From positions 1,612,001 to 1,676,000 of the forward strand of contig NC_089248.1 of NCBI RefSeq assembly GCF_000512585.2: a DNA stretch of 64,000 bases, read 5' to 3'. This document shows, one piece after another, positions 45,582 through 57,793 of this stretch. The notes beneath the pieces were generated by a model that searched no databases, was not told where the DNA came from, and worked only from the letters and a program-made list of their open reading frames with translations. A program made the translations under genes and the position numbers. Within the stretch, counting starts at the first letter, position 1; every line of letters begins with the position of its first letter. This stretch comes from Kwoniella bestiolae CBS 10118. Lineage: Eukaryota > Basidiomycota > Tremellomycetes > Tremellales > Cryptococcaceae.

Positions 45582-48500
45582 ATGTCATTTTCACGACCAA
45601 CAACATCCAATTCACGCAAATCATCCGTCACTTCACGACCTCATCCACGTTCACCACTCCCTCCTTCTCTACGTATCCCATCCATCGCACGTAGAATTTC
45701 CAACACTCAACTATCATTCGTATTCGCACAAGGAGACTCAGCGGCAAGATCAGATGCATTGAAGAGCGAGGATCAGTTATCTAAACAGCTGGATGGTGAT
45801 TCGGGTGGGAAACAGATGGGATTGAGAAGTAGGAGATCATCTTCAGCTACAGTAAGAACGGTGAGAACGGTATCTGGGTTGAGAAGTCCAAGTCCTGATC
45901 ATGCAAGTGTCATGGAAGTGGAAGAAGATGATTCACAGCCTGTAGCTGGGCCATCATCACCAAGGACTACATCAGACAACATCGCTTCGTCATCACCACG
46001 TAGGCAGCCTTCACCCCCGCCGCCCAGACGAATACTGAACCCAAAAACATCTTCATCATGGCTTAGATGGAACTCTCCCACTCCGTCATTCCCAAGATCA
46101 CCTTCGATGAACAAAGGGAAAGGGAAAGCAAAAGAGCTGGTGGACGATGTGACAGAAGTGGACAGTAGTAACGCTCAAGATTGGCCATCCAAACCATTAC
46201 CTTCAACTGTACCTCCTCCAATACCATCGTCTGATTCCATACCTCAATCTCAATCAACCTCACCACAGCTCGCCCCTGCCGACCCAACAACAGGATCCAC
46301 ATCTGCACCTTCGATACCCTCTCCACTACCTGCTTCCATTGTGGATCCACATGATCAGGTACCACCCTCTACTACCAAATCTCGTGGATGGTGGGGCCGT
46401 TCGACTCCAGTCCAGCCGACTCAGCGACAAGAATCACACAAACATCCTGAGAGTGGACCACCTCGGATTGAACCTCCTCTCTCTGCGGCTGAAGCTACTG
46501 CGTCTGCTGCACCCGCTCCAGAACCCCTATCTGCTGCCTCAGCCATTTCTCAGTCGATGACAAAGACAACATCGCCAGACGATACTGCTTCCGCATCACC
46601 CTCATCCCCTACGACTACCACCGCTCAACCAATCTCATCGTCTGTCACAACTGACAGCAATGTAATGCCTGCTCCTACATCCACTGCTCCTCCGGTTGGT
46701 CAAGGATGGAAAGTTTATCTAGGCTGGGGAAGTAGTAGAAAAGATAGCGATACCAAGACGGGGCAAATAGAAGACATCCCTACTTCAAGCGATGATGATG
46801 GGCAGAGTGCAACTGTAATCTCGCCCCAAGATCACATCAGTGACTATGGAAGGCCTGAGGTTGTCGATACTTCTGCTCTACCTTCACCAGACGTCCACGC
46901 ATCCGCTGCTCCGCAATCACCTATATCCATTGATCCCTCCTCTCCTCCTTCCGCTCCACCCCAGCCATGGTCATCCTATCTTTATTCCTTCGTCGTCCCA
47001 CCACCTCGTCAACACCCAGTGACGACTGCTCATCCAGCTCATGCTCACCCGGTCGAGCCGTCCTCACCGACAGAAGACCAGAAGCCTGTTCATAACGACC
47101 CACCTCCGGACGTCAACATACGAGAAGCTGCACCTGTTCCTCAAACAGCACCTGAACCTGACCCGGCTGCAACACCATCCACAGCGACATCACCCATACG
47201 CAATGCCGATAGGAGACCATCAACCACTGGATGGCTTAATTATCTTGCCCTCAGAGCAAGTCAGAAGAAGATAGCTGGAAGTTCAGTCAACATAACTGAA
47301 TCTGATGCCAAAGCCGCAAGTGGCGAAGAAGTCATGGACTTTTCGACTGATCCTGACTTCCCACCTGCTGCTGCTCCCCTCATTCAATCCCTCGCACCAC
47401 CTCAGGCAATCAAAGGGAAAGATGTTCAGGTTGCTGCTGAAGCCAAATCCATCAAGAGTGTCACACCTAAACCGTCGCAGAATCTGGATGTGAAGAAGAA
47501 GCGATTATCAAATGCTTCCCTGGTTTCTAACGGCAGTCACACTCCAGCATTGGTCTCTCCTAAAGCCAGGTCGTCAATGGACAGCAGTCGTCCCACCGCC
47601 AACGGCTCGTCACTTCCCCCACCTCCTCAAACCGTTCAACCTAATCTAGTCATCCCCACCTTTGCTGATACCTTCGATCGACCTCCTCGTTCCTTCTTAG
47701 CCACCCCTTCAGCAGTCCCTCAGGAACACCCTGAAACATCCAGAGGTATCACCGCCGCCACTACTGGCTTAGCATGGAAGGCTTTGGGAGCGGTCGGTAG
47801 TTATGTTTATGGATCTGGCGATGGAGGACAAAAGGTCACATCGGATACTATACTCGAGAATGAGAAGGAGCTCAGAGGGCGGAAGGAAGGTAGAAACGTT
47901 GGTGCAGACCTCCCAAGGAGGATCGGACTGGGCAGGGGTAGTCCGGATGATGGTTGGAGACATGTGAAGAGGGTTGTCGTGATTGGCGTACATGGCTGGT
48001 GAGCCCGTTGAACCTCTCCAATATGCTCAACACGCATCACTGATCCTATCTCAGGTTCCCTGCCAAGATGCTCAACAGTGTCATCGGTGAACCTACCGGG
48101 ACCTCTGTCAAATTCGCCAACATGATGGGTCAGGCGGTTCAGCAGTTCTTCCACGAGAAGGGTGTAGATGATATCCGATTGACTTTGATGCCATTGGAGG
48201 GAGAGGGAACTATTGAATCAAGAGTTGATAGGTGAGTCGATGCACTTTGTGCCTTGCTGATACCTCTCAGATTGTACAAAGCATATCTCAGCAACCCTGC
48301 TTGGATCAACGACCTACGTCGAGCCGATGCCATCTTCTTCGCCGCCCACTCCCAAGGATGTATCGTTACCACACATCTCATGTCTCGCATGATCGCTCAG
48401 GGTCATATACGTACACCTCTCAACGCTGAGGCTGTCTCAAGATGCGAATGGGCGTTCGGTCCCATAGGCGTTGTCCCTTCGGAAGAACCGAGAAGGGGTA

Positions 48501-49720
48501 GAAAATTCCATACACACGTTCAAGGGTCAGATGGAGGATACCAGAAAGTAGCGATGCTGGCTATGTGTGGTGTTCACCTCGGTCCGCTGTATTCGATCAG
48601 CACTTCGACTGTCATTCAGCCATACCTTCAATGGTTCGAGAATGCCGCCGCCAGGGAACTGTTCGAATTCCAGGACTCGTCTTCGGCTGTAAGTGTAGCG
48701 TATCAGAAAGCTTTATCGATGGTGTTGGAGAATGAAGTGAGGGTGGTTTTCCTGGCCTCGCTAAATGATCAGGTGGTGAGTTAGGTCTACTATATTTGAG
48801 CAATCTTGTAGATTCGGAGGTGCTCATACATTCCTCCACAGGTCCCCATTTACGGCGCATCATTCAGCACCGCTACCCACCCGCTTCTTCTTCGTGCGCT
48901 TTACGTCGACGGCGCTTCGTACACCCAATCTGACTTTATGACCAATCTCTTGTGCTTCGCCTTCATGTTAAAAAATGCCGGAATAGACGATCAGAGATTG
49001 ATAGAGCATTTGAGTGAGGCTACGGCCGGGAGTCTGACTGGTAAGCCTAATCTTTTCTCGTTCGAATAACCTCAGCTCATGTTCAACGCTTCAGGTGTCG
49101 GCCATTCAACACCATACGAAGAACTTTCAACTTACTCTCTCGCGGTTCAATATCTATTCCATGCTGGACCTGCCCGCCATCCTATACCACCACTCGAGGT
49201 AGAACCCTTCTCCGCTCGAGACGCGAAGAACGATTTCGAATTGCCTTGGATAATGAGAGCATTGGTGGATTCGCCGGAAGTGAAGGATCTGTTTCCGGGG
49301 GAGTTGAGGGATTTGAAAGAAGGGATCTTGCATTGGAGACCCAATACAAAGGTGTTGAAAGAGATCAAGAAGAGGGTGAGTCGTTCGTTCATCCCACTAT
49401 CAGGATATGGAACTGTTCTTGCCATGTCTATTTCGTCGTTCCACTCGTTTACACTGACTTATCACCCTCTGATCCAGCTCGAACCAATGGCAGGCAGACA
49501 ATCCAAACTTCGAGCCCTCCACACATCACCATCCTCCGCTTCACTCATATCGAATGGAACGGGAGATGGTCTCGGTATCAGTCCGGGTGCAAATAGAGCT
49601 CTACAATCAGGTAAGATGAAAGCTCGTCTGTGATTGAGTGAGGTCAGATATTGTTTCTCATTATTCAATGACTGACATCCCTTGTTATACTCTGTTCTAG
49701 GCTTGAGGAAAGACTGGTAG
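45582..49720 (+). CDS. YML020W-like protein: disordered N-terminus, serine-hydrolase-fold C-terminus
   Basis: The first exon (45582-48000) encodes about 800 residues rich in Ser, Pro, Thr and Ala, likely disordered, with WGRSTPVQ-, WGSSRKDS- and GWLNYLALR-like short aromatic islands. From VVVIGVHGW at the end of exon 1, an alpha/beta hydrolase fold follows: AHSQGC (about 48345) is the nucleophile elbow G/H-x-S-x-G, with GWFPAKML before it. The C-terminal exons (VPIYGASFSTATHPLLLRALYV, FELPWIMRALVDSPEVKDL) continue to KDW at 49720. The yeast homologue YML020W has no defined function. The hydrolase fold with Ser suggests lipid or ester cleavage, but catalysis is unproved. I start at 45582 (MSFSRPTTSN). 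Confidence 0.75.
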
Positions 49721-49794
49721 ATCGTTTGGAATCCGCTACACAACACCATGTAGAATGACCATCATGCATCATGTATCCATGTTGTAAACAGATA

Positions 49795-51478
49795 TCACTC
49801 CAATTTAGATCGTTGCTCTTCAGCATCTATCCCGGCAAAGAACTCGTCGACTTCTCCTTGGGTTATTCTCATCCATTGGACCAACGCAACGATCAACAGA
49901 CTGTTGCCATATACCATACCCATCCTTGGTATTCCCTTGTAGAATTCACGGTCTTTACCAGCAGGTGTACCCTTCGATACGTTGCCAACCTGGCCTGATG
50001 GCGTTACCTGAGCGAGACAGGCGTTGAGGGCAGAGGTTGCCACGTCCAGGTACTTCGCACGTTCGAGCAGTCCCTAAGTTTATCAGCAATGCGCTCGAGT
50101 CATCCGAAACTCACCAGTCTGATTGCCATGAGAATCCCTCCTGCAAATCCAGCGGAACCGCTTGTTTCCACATAACTCGTAGAATCATCAACCAAAGTAT
50201 GCCATAGTCCGGTCGCAGGATCTTGAAGCGGGGCTAGGGTATCGACTTGACGTCGTAAGGTTGAGACTAGCATCCGGTGAACAGGGTCGGAGGGGGATAA
50301 TTCAGTGAGCTCGATGAACATGGGAATGGCCAAGGTGACCTGTAAGTGGTGTTAGTGGTTAAGCCGTAGTCTGACGAAACATAACCCACCCAGCAGTTCC
50401 CTCTTGCCCATAGCGCATCGGAGGAATGGGTACCACTTGTCCCAGCTTCGTTGTCAAATCTCCAGGCGTGGTACCATAGACCAGACACCTCGTCCATGAG
50501 ATATTGCGTGTGAAGGAGGAATTGGAATTTTGCTAGCGTCATCAGCAAACACGTCATAGTCTTGACCACGTACCTTCTTCAATGTATTGTGGTCTGTTGA
50601 GCAGCAAACCGATCTTGGTCAAGGGGATGACCGTCATCATCAAGGTATCATCCCATAATTGTCCTTCATTGGCAAGACGGAAAGTGACTGTATAGATTCA
50701 AGGATCAGCTCATATGTGTTCAGCACGCAGACTATCGAGCTTACCATGCTGGAACCCTCCTTGGGGTGTCCCTGCAATGATAAGAGGCATCAGCGACCCT
50801 TGCATTGTGTGAAGCGATACCATAGACTCACTAGGAAGCTCGTTCATGATCCACTCGGCCCACTCGTCTACCCAACCTTCGAATCGTTCTCTCCACTCGT
50901 CATCCAACACGGATCCTTTTCCACGCTTTCGATCGGAATCGAGCAGACAGGCTACACTATACATGACCGCCATGGAGTTGATATTCTTGGTCGGAATCCC
51001 TTCTTCCACCCGCTGTTGATACCAATCCTTCATAAGACCGAGTATATATGCTGCTGAAGCATCCGAGGGATCGCTGGATGACCTGAGGTCGTAGTACTGC
51101 ATGCGTCATCATCAGCAAGGGTTCAAGTGAGAGTGGAAGGCTTTGACTTACATCGAAGAGACCATTCATCCCAATCGCTTGGGGCCATTCCCATCTATGA
51201 TAGGTACAAGTGTCGATGACACGACCATCCGGAACTTGAGATGTAAGCGTTCTGTAGATGAACACACGATACTCACGTTGATACACGAATCGTCCTGTCT
51301 TATCCGCGACTTTAGTCATTCCCTCTATCAACAATGCTAGTCTCAAGCTAGCCTCTTTCAGGTTCAGCTCATAATGACGATAATCGAAAGCAGGACGAGG
51401 AGTGAGCTCGTCGAAACCGTCGGCGGTGAAGAGAGCACTGGCGGTTTGACGGTTGTCTTCAGTGATTTGGAGGACCAT
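49795..51478 (-). CDS. GH105/GH88-type unsaturated uronyl hydrolase
   Basis: The minus-strand gene starts MVLQITEDNRQTASAL and has several introns. QREYRV-containing, WEWPQAIGMNGLFD, SMAVMYSVACLLD, QLWDDTLMMTVIPL, GLWYHAWRFDNEAGTS, LWARGNCWV and LWHTLVDDSTSYVETSG follow in the order of the six-hairpin YteR/GH105 family. WDDTLMM contains the conserved Asp used to hydrate the unsaturated uronic acid. The enzymes take unsaturated uronic acids from pectin, rhamnogalacturonan, ulvan or glycosaminoglycan breakdown. No signal peptide is seen, so it acts inside the cell on an imported oligosaccharide. The divergent neighbour is a Dal5-type permease gene. The N-terminus may have a small upstream exon in another frame; I could not place it. 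Confidence 0.8.
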
Positions 51479-52209
51479 CTCTGCGACTGTGTTTTGTCAA
51501 AGTGATGAGTGGGAGTAGATACGTTTCAAAGTATGAGAACAACACGAGACTCACAGATGTCGAGTATAAAGAGTCATCGATCGCATCCATCCTGATCAAG
51601 TGGATGTTCAATGGATACGTCGAGCGATAACAGCCAAAAACGTGACTATCTTATGGATACTACCCACCTGCATGACCTTGTATCGATGGATCTTGTGGAT
51701 ATCTACCCATATCTTGGCGTCGGAGAGTGGATCTTTTGGATTAAACAGCAGTCATCTCAATCGTCTCTATCACCTCGCCATCATAGATAGGAGATAAAAA
51801 TAAACAACAGATCCACTTGAGATCCAGCTCCATAAGTGGATACTGTTCTTGGCATGTTACATAGTGTTACGGCATCCTGAGCTGACCACTTCTTTCCAAA
51901 CAAGACTTTCTCTCGCGCTCCAAGCTCTGCGTTGGTTCCATAGCGGATCTGCTACATGGACAATGTCTTGGCATTCCTCGTTCCCACCATCATTTCTGAT
52001 CATTTGACGATCGACTGAGCTCACTGATCCATCGCGGGCCGCACCAGTTCCATATCGGACCGCTGTATTAGTGGATATGATAAGCACATCCCCAAGTGCC
52101 CCAGCTTGTTCCAGGGAAGGTATATAAGTGACCGTTGTGGGCTCCGAAATACCCCACTCATCATCCCTTATCCTAGACCAAGACTTCTACACCTGGACTT
52201 ATCATCAGG
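51479..52209. promoter_or_regulatory. Divergent promoter of GH105 gene and permease with two CGG-motif copies
   Basis: About 730 bases without a gene. GTTCCATA(G/T)CGGA occurs at 51935-51947 and 52047-52059 in the same orientation, one base different. A TATATAAG box at 52121-52128 lies about 82 bases before the permease ATG. CGGA is a zinc cluster half-site (inference). Confidence 0.5.
52121..52128 (+). promoter_or_regulatory. TATA box of the permease at 52210
   Basis: TATATAAG about 80 bases upstream of the start codon, a typical fungal position. Confidence 0.5.
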
Positions 52210-54048
52210 ATGTCACAACCTATCGTCGGACATAAGACCACTGAAGACCCAGCTAATTGGATCGACTCCAAGGGCGAGAACGATCACATCGAAGACCTCA
52301 AGCATGTGGTCGTCGATCACGTCAACGATAACGAAGCGGCTGCTTATGTTGATCACACCATTATCATTGATGAAGCAGAGAACAAACGGCTCAAGCGGAT
52401 GATTGACCGAAGGTGAGTAAAGTATCCATCTCCAGTACGATGCTAACCGACTTTATACATAGAATCCTGCCCCTTCTCTGTCTCGCATACTTTGCGCAAG
52501 CAATGGACAAGGGAGCTACCAGTCCAATCAGTATCATGGGCTGGCTCGAAGATGTCAATGCGACAGGGCAAGACTATGCTCTGACCAGCACGGTCTTATG
52601 GATAGGTCTCGTAGCTGGTAATCCTGTTGTGAGTGCTGGTGAGCGCTGACCTTGAGTGAGACATGCTGAACCGCGTCCATCCCAGGCCTCTCAACTCATT
52701 CGACGATTCCCAGTGGCCAAAGTTCTCGCAGCTTCCATGCTCGTATGGACCGCTCTCGCTTTCTGGCTAGTCTTCTCGTTGAAAGTACCCCAAATCTTGG
52801 CCAATCGTGCTCTTCTCGGATTCTTCGAAGCGTCTTTTGTGAGTCACGCACTGGCCAAAGTATGACCGAGGCTGACATTCCGCGTGTAGAACCCTTGTCT
52901 CGTCACCATCATGGTGCAATGGTATCTCAGCTCCGAGCAAGCGGTCATCTCTGCTATTTGGCATTCTTTCACCTCGCTCTCGACCTGTCTCCAATCCGTC
53001 ATGGGCTTTGGTTTCTACTATGTCGGTCACAACAACGCTGGTAGTCTTAAAAGCTGGCAGTATCTCCTCTTGACCGCTGCATGCATCTCAGCTATATCTA
53101 CTGGTGAGTTCTTGGGAAGTCTCCGTGTTCGTGACATGCGCTGACGTCCTCGCAGTCCTCGTCTTCGTCTTCCTCCCGGACAGTCCAACCCGAGCACGCT
53201 GGGCGAATGAAGAACTCAAGACCAAGCTCGTTGAGAGGGTACGATCCAACAATCAAGGTATCAAGCAAAAGATCTGGAAGTCGGACCAAGCTTGGGAAAC
53301 TGCCAAAGATCCTCAGGTCTACGCTCTCTTCGCTTTGACCTTCTGTCAAACCCTTGTCATCGGTGGTGTCGGCAAGTTCAGTGCGCTCCTCATCAACCGA
53401 GCCTTTGGGTTCGATGTTGCGACCAGTCAGCTCCTTAAGATCCCTGTCTCAGCGGTCGGGGTCTCTGCGTACTTCTTGATGGCATACTTACAACAGAAGT
53501 ACGAGCAGACCTTCTTCACCATGATCGGTTTCACGCTGTTGAACATGATTGGCACCATTGTCATCGTATGTGTGCCCCCCAGCAATAAGACTCGAGTGGG
53601 CCTCATGCTTGCTTTCCTCTTGCTCCAATTCTTCGGTGCTTGTAACACCGCCACCTCGGTTGTCTTGAGTCGAGTGAGTGGATCGTATCTCGTACTATCA
53701 TACCTTGGATCTTCTGCTAACTTGGTAACTCAGAACATTGCTGGTCAAACCAAAAAGTCTATCGCTTATGCGACCACATTTATGGCCTGGGGTGCTGGAA
53801 ATGCGGTGTCTCCACAGCTCTTCTGGTCAACCTGGGCACCACGATACATCCCTTCGCTTTACATCCATCTTGGTTTATACGCCACCTACATCCTCCTCGC
53901 CTTGGCTACTCGTACCATGCTCGTCCGAAGAAACGCCAGAAAGGAAGCTGCCCGAAGCTTGCGAGATGGTGAAGAGGTACAAGCCAACCTTCACGCGTTC
54001 GAAGATCTCACTGATCTCCAGAACCCCGATTACAAGTACACAATTTAG
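52210..54048 (+). CDS. MFS permease, Dal5/allantoate type
   Basis: Start MSQPIVGHKTTEDPA, about seven exons. A polar N-terminus leads into ILPLLCLAYFAQAMDKGATS, SQLIRRFPVAKVLAASMLVW, GFFEASFNPCLVTIMVQWYL and SWQYLLLTAACISAISTVLVFVFLPDSP, in Dal5 order. The second half (YALFALTFCQTLVIGGVGKF, IPSLYIHLGLYATYILLALA) completes twelve spans. An intron at about 53674-53733 is 60 bases and free of stops, so its retention would keep frame and insert 20 residues in the transporter. The product probably imports organic anions with H+. It shares a divergent promoter with the GH105 gene, suggesting an imported acidic sugar or its derivative, which is inference. Confidence 0.85.
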
Positions 54049-54645
54049 AGCAGGTGGCGCACGGGTATGATCGGTATCGGCAGGAGAAGGGGATATTTTT
54101 GGTATAATGGGATTAGCAATTACAAACGCCAAGGAGCATTCATATACGGAAGAGTCTCGGTTATCTCTTTATGGTCCCACATCAATGTATTAAATCAGTA
54201 TGTATATAGCGCTTTGAACACGATCGCGATTGAGGATTGGTATGTATTGGTTTTATCGATATATGGCGCGGCACGGTGAATGTGTTGGCGGAATCGACTC
54301 CAACTTGAGATGCTCGGATTGACATGGTCGGTTTAGGGCCATTCAGGCTTCAAACCGTATCTTACTTCTGCTCTTTTCTCTTCTCTATACATGCGTTATA
54401 TACTCATATTCCATAGATCGCAAAACCCCCCAGGACCTCGAGTGGAAGATGATAAACCCGACCTCATCTTGACAGAAGGGAATGATACGAGGGGAATCGT
54501 GCCCAGCATTTCTCCTGCATCGACATTGGAATAGCTCATTCACAACATCATACACTGGCATCATTGTGGTATGATCTATCGTCTATGTCAAGTGCCTACG
54601 CTACGCGACAGCTCTTTTGTGAACCCTATCACCAAACCTCAGTTC
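54049..54645. other. Intergenic region between convergent genes
   Basis: Holds the 3' regions of the permease and sulfatase genes. No gene is visible. Confidence 0.5.
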
Positions 54646-57098
54646 CTACTGACCCCAATCGTCCCAATTGATTCCTGTACTTCTCCCAAATCCAGTACCA
54701 GCCGGATCGCTCATGTTGACGATCGTCCCCGTCTCCGCTTCGTACTCGTGCCAGAATGCCACCAGCTGTTGTAGCTTATCGGGATGCTCTTCCGCCAAAT
54801 TTTTCGTTTCTCCGGGATCTACCGTAGAGCGTCAGCATATGTTACATGTAGTCCAGACGACGAGCAAGATTCACCTTTGTCAAGATTGAACAACAACCAT
54901 TCGTCTTTGCCTGTAGGAGGAGGTAGCCATACTGCCTTCCACTGACCCTGTCTTATGGCCGCTTGTCCGAATACTAAAATAGTGGTGAGTACACTGAGTA
55001 CAATGCGCTTAGCGATTTTTACAAAGACCAAAACGCACATTCCCAGCCATGAACAGCATTCTCGTCGTGAACTTCCTTTTCTTTACCCGACAGCCACGAG
55101 GCCCACGATTTGCCTCGTGGTTTGTGCACTTTTCGACCTCTAAACTCTGCCCCCGGATGCTGCACACCGGCCAACTCGAGCTATGTACGTCGGTATCATG
55201 AGTACGAAACTCAACGCATTGCTCCGAAATCCCACTCACAACAGTCGGGAGGATATCCATTATAGTAGTGAACTCATGTGTGATCGCATTGTCTTGCTGA
55301 AGTATCCCACCGAGTTTTGGATAATGAATGATACTTGGACATCGAATCCCGCCTTCGGTCGCCCACGCTTTGTACATTTTGGATGGAGTGGTTGCGGCTT
55401 GACCCCAATGTGGCCCAAGGTAAGTCCACTGTGAGGAGGTTAGAGTGTGATCTAACAGCTTTACCACCGAAGCTCGACTTACAGAGTTCCCTCTTCCGAT
55501 GTTTCCTATGCTGTTGTCGTAAAACTTTTCGATGGTTTTCGAGATCATATCACCCATTACCGGGATAGCCTCAAGCCTATGTAACTGTATCAGCAAGGCT
55601 TTCGGCGAAGAACTTCAACTCACAGAGCGCCCTCAGCTCCGTTATCACTGGAGAAGAACACGAAGGTGTTGTCTAATTCTCCCCGGTCCTCCAACAGCTT
55701 GACGACTCGTCCAATCTCCTTGTCCATGACCGTCACCATTGCTGCGTAAACTTCCATCTTCCTGGCACTGACCGCTCGCTCTTCGTTTGTGAGATCATCC
55801 CAGGCTTTGAAACCGTAAGGACTCATGATCGGATGGGGTACGACCTAGGGTGCATATCATTAGCACAAGCCGTCGATCAAACAAGGCTCCACTCACATCC
55901 TCTGCGATCAGCCCAAGCTTCTTCAGTCGTTCCAGTCTCTCCAACCTCAAGGCCTCTGGTCCTGCATCATACCGACCTTTGTACTTGGCGATCTCCTCGT
56001 CGGGAGCTTGCAGTGGCCCTTTCCTCCCATTAATTAGTTGAGGGCTTTCAATGTATCTCAAGCATGACTCACAGTGAGGCGCCGTGTAAGGCAGATAGGC
56101 GAAAAAGGGTTTCGTTATGTCTCTTTCCTCTAGGAAGCCTAACATACGATCTGTGAAATACGTGGAAGAGTAGAATGGTCCGGGTATATCCTTGTGAGAG
56201 ACTTGCTCAGCGCCTTCGACATACAGGGGAGGTAGAAATTTCATAGCCGGGGTGTTGTCTTCGAGGAACGGTTCGTATAGATCTGTGGGGTTGCGAATGC
56301 CATGAGCCATATGCTAGCCAAGAGACAGCGCAATCTGCTCACAGTGATTGCCAGCACCTGGCAACAACCCGAAGACCTTTTGAAAACCTCGAGCATGAGG
56401 TTGAGCATGTTTTGGAAGGCCCAGATGCCATTTGCCTAAAAAACATTAAGCGTAAGTACCAAACAGTGAGTTTTCATGTCAACTCACCAGACATGATTGT
56501 TTCGTAGCCAGCATCGGAGAGAATCTCGGGCAAGGCTGCGACACGCTGAAGGAGCTCAAATCACTCAACGGCAGCTCCAAGCCGGTAAAGAAAAACAAGG
56601 CACTCACATCGTTCAACATTCCTTCGTAGCCTTTGTGTCCTTGATAGAAGGGATCGCGGGCTATGGTTTCAGCCATTTGTCCAAGGCCGGCTCTGCGACC
56701 CGAGTCAGATATCAGTCTTTGGGGCTGTCAGAACGAGAGGACTCACAGATGGTTATCAGTCCCACTCATGAGCATCGATCTATTATGCGATGTCAGCGCA
56801 TTGTCAGGTTTAGTCCGCCGATACATACCGAGTAGGAGAACATGCTGACGCCGTGTGGAAGCCCGTTTGTCGAAGACCATTGCGTGCCAGTTTGTCCAGA
56901 TTCGGTGTCGATATCTGCGACGGAAGTCAGCGAAAGGAATGCAGTGAGGGATGGACCGACCCACTTCTGAACCGAAGGCTCCTATATCGCTGAAGCCGAG
57001 GTCATCGGCAAGAATCTGAGCAGCATGATTCAGCAAGGCTCGCTTCACTTGTCGAAGCCCTCTACACTCACGATGAGGAAGTTTGGTTGTTTGGACAT
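54646..57098 (-). CDS. Arylsulfatase, AtsA-like
   Basis: Start MSKQPNFLIV, continuing across an intron to ADDLGFSDIGAFG, the metal-binding Asp-Asp of sulfatases. The catalytic signature is CSPTR-SMLMSGTDNHLAG, with the Cys (56850s) that is converted to formylglycine, in the CxPxR form closest to bacterial AtsA-type enzymes. Further exons carry SGKWHLGL (lysine and His), FFAYLPYTAPH, FVFFSSDNGAEG and, near the end, NEAEEHPDKL-like text with WLLFNLDKGE. No signal peptide is seen, so it may act on imported sulfate esters. Formylglycine needs a generating enzyme, not encoded here. Ends at 54646 with INWDDWGQ. The strand opposes both flanking permease genes. The bacterial-type motif suggests old transfer, which is inference. 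Confidence 0.85.
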
Positions 57099-57793
57099 GT
57101 TGCTTCGAGTATACAAAGGGATTTCCAAGTGATGTCTACTTATTCTGACTATGCAGGGCCGAGTGGATGAATGTCCGAATATATCTATGCCGTGATCAGT
57201 GTTCTCGAGTGTTATTTTCGGGTTACCGAACGCCGAGAACCAAAAGACGATAGGATGGCGTGATCCCGCGTAAGATTGCGTGATACCGCCACATCGCGCA
57301 ATCGGTTTTGACAACCACTATCTTTTTGACATGCTGATTATCATGCGGACCTTGCATCCCGACAGAGTAAGATAGGACATCCCAAGCATAGCACGTCTTC
57401 TGTGTGCCTGCCCAGACTGATCGTATTCCAGATAAATGTCCAAAATTCCAGATAATAGCTGAGATTGCCGTTCTTTCAGAATGGCAAGCATTGCTCATCG
57501 CGAACCAATTTAACATGTGCTAGCTTCGTGCGGACAGTCTTTTCGCGCGAGGTTATGGGCGTATCTTCACTGTATTTGGTAGAGAGCGCCAAGTTAGAGT
57601 AGCTACACAGCCTGCCAATTCGCCCACAATGGCGACATCCAGATGTGCAAGATTTGAAAATGAGTGTATAAAAGCGCTTTGGTATCAGCTGGAACACCCG
57701 AAGTTAAAATGTTATATATGTGTGTCAGCCCTCGAGATACATTCGGAATGATCTTAGACCATCATCCAACAAAGCTCACTGTCAGCCAACAAC
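57099..57793. promoter_or_regulatory. Divergent promoter of sulfatase and permease, two phased 12-mers
   Basis: About 695 bases without a gene. GCGTGATCCCGC (57258-57269) and GCGTGATACCGC (57278-57289) are direct copies with one mismatch, 20 bases apart, about two DNA turns. The first overlaps ATGGCGTGAT, nine of ten matches to the Cys3-type sulfur-regulator consensus ATGRYRYCAT. A TATAAAA box sits at 57667-57673, about 120 bases before the permease ATG. Confidence 0.5.

Noticed and set aside
57232..57310. Possible transposon end repeats near the sulfatase promoter
   Set aside because: The short GCGTGAT copies are direct, not inverted, and no transposase or target-site duplication is visible.
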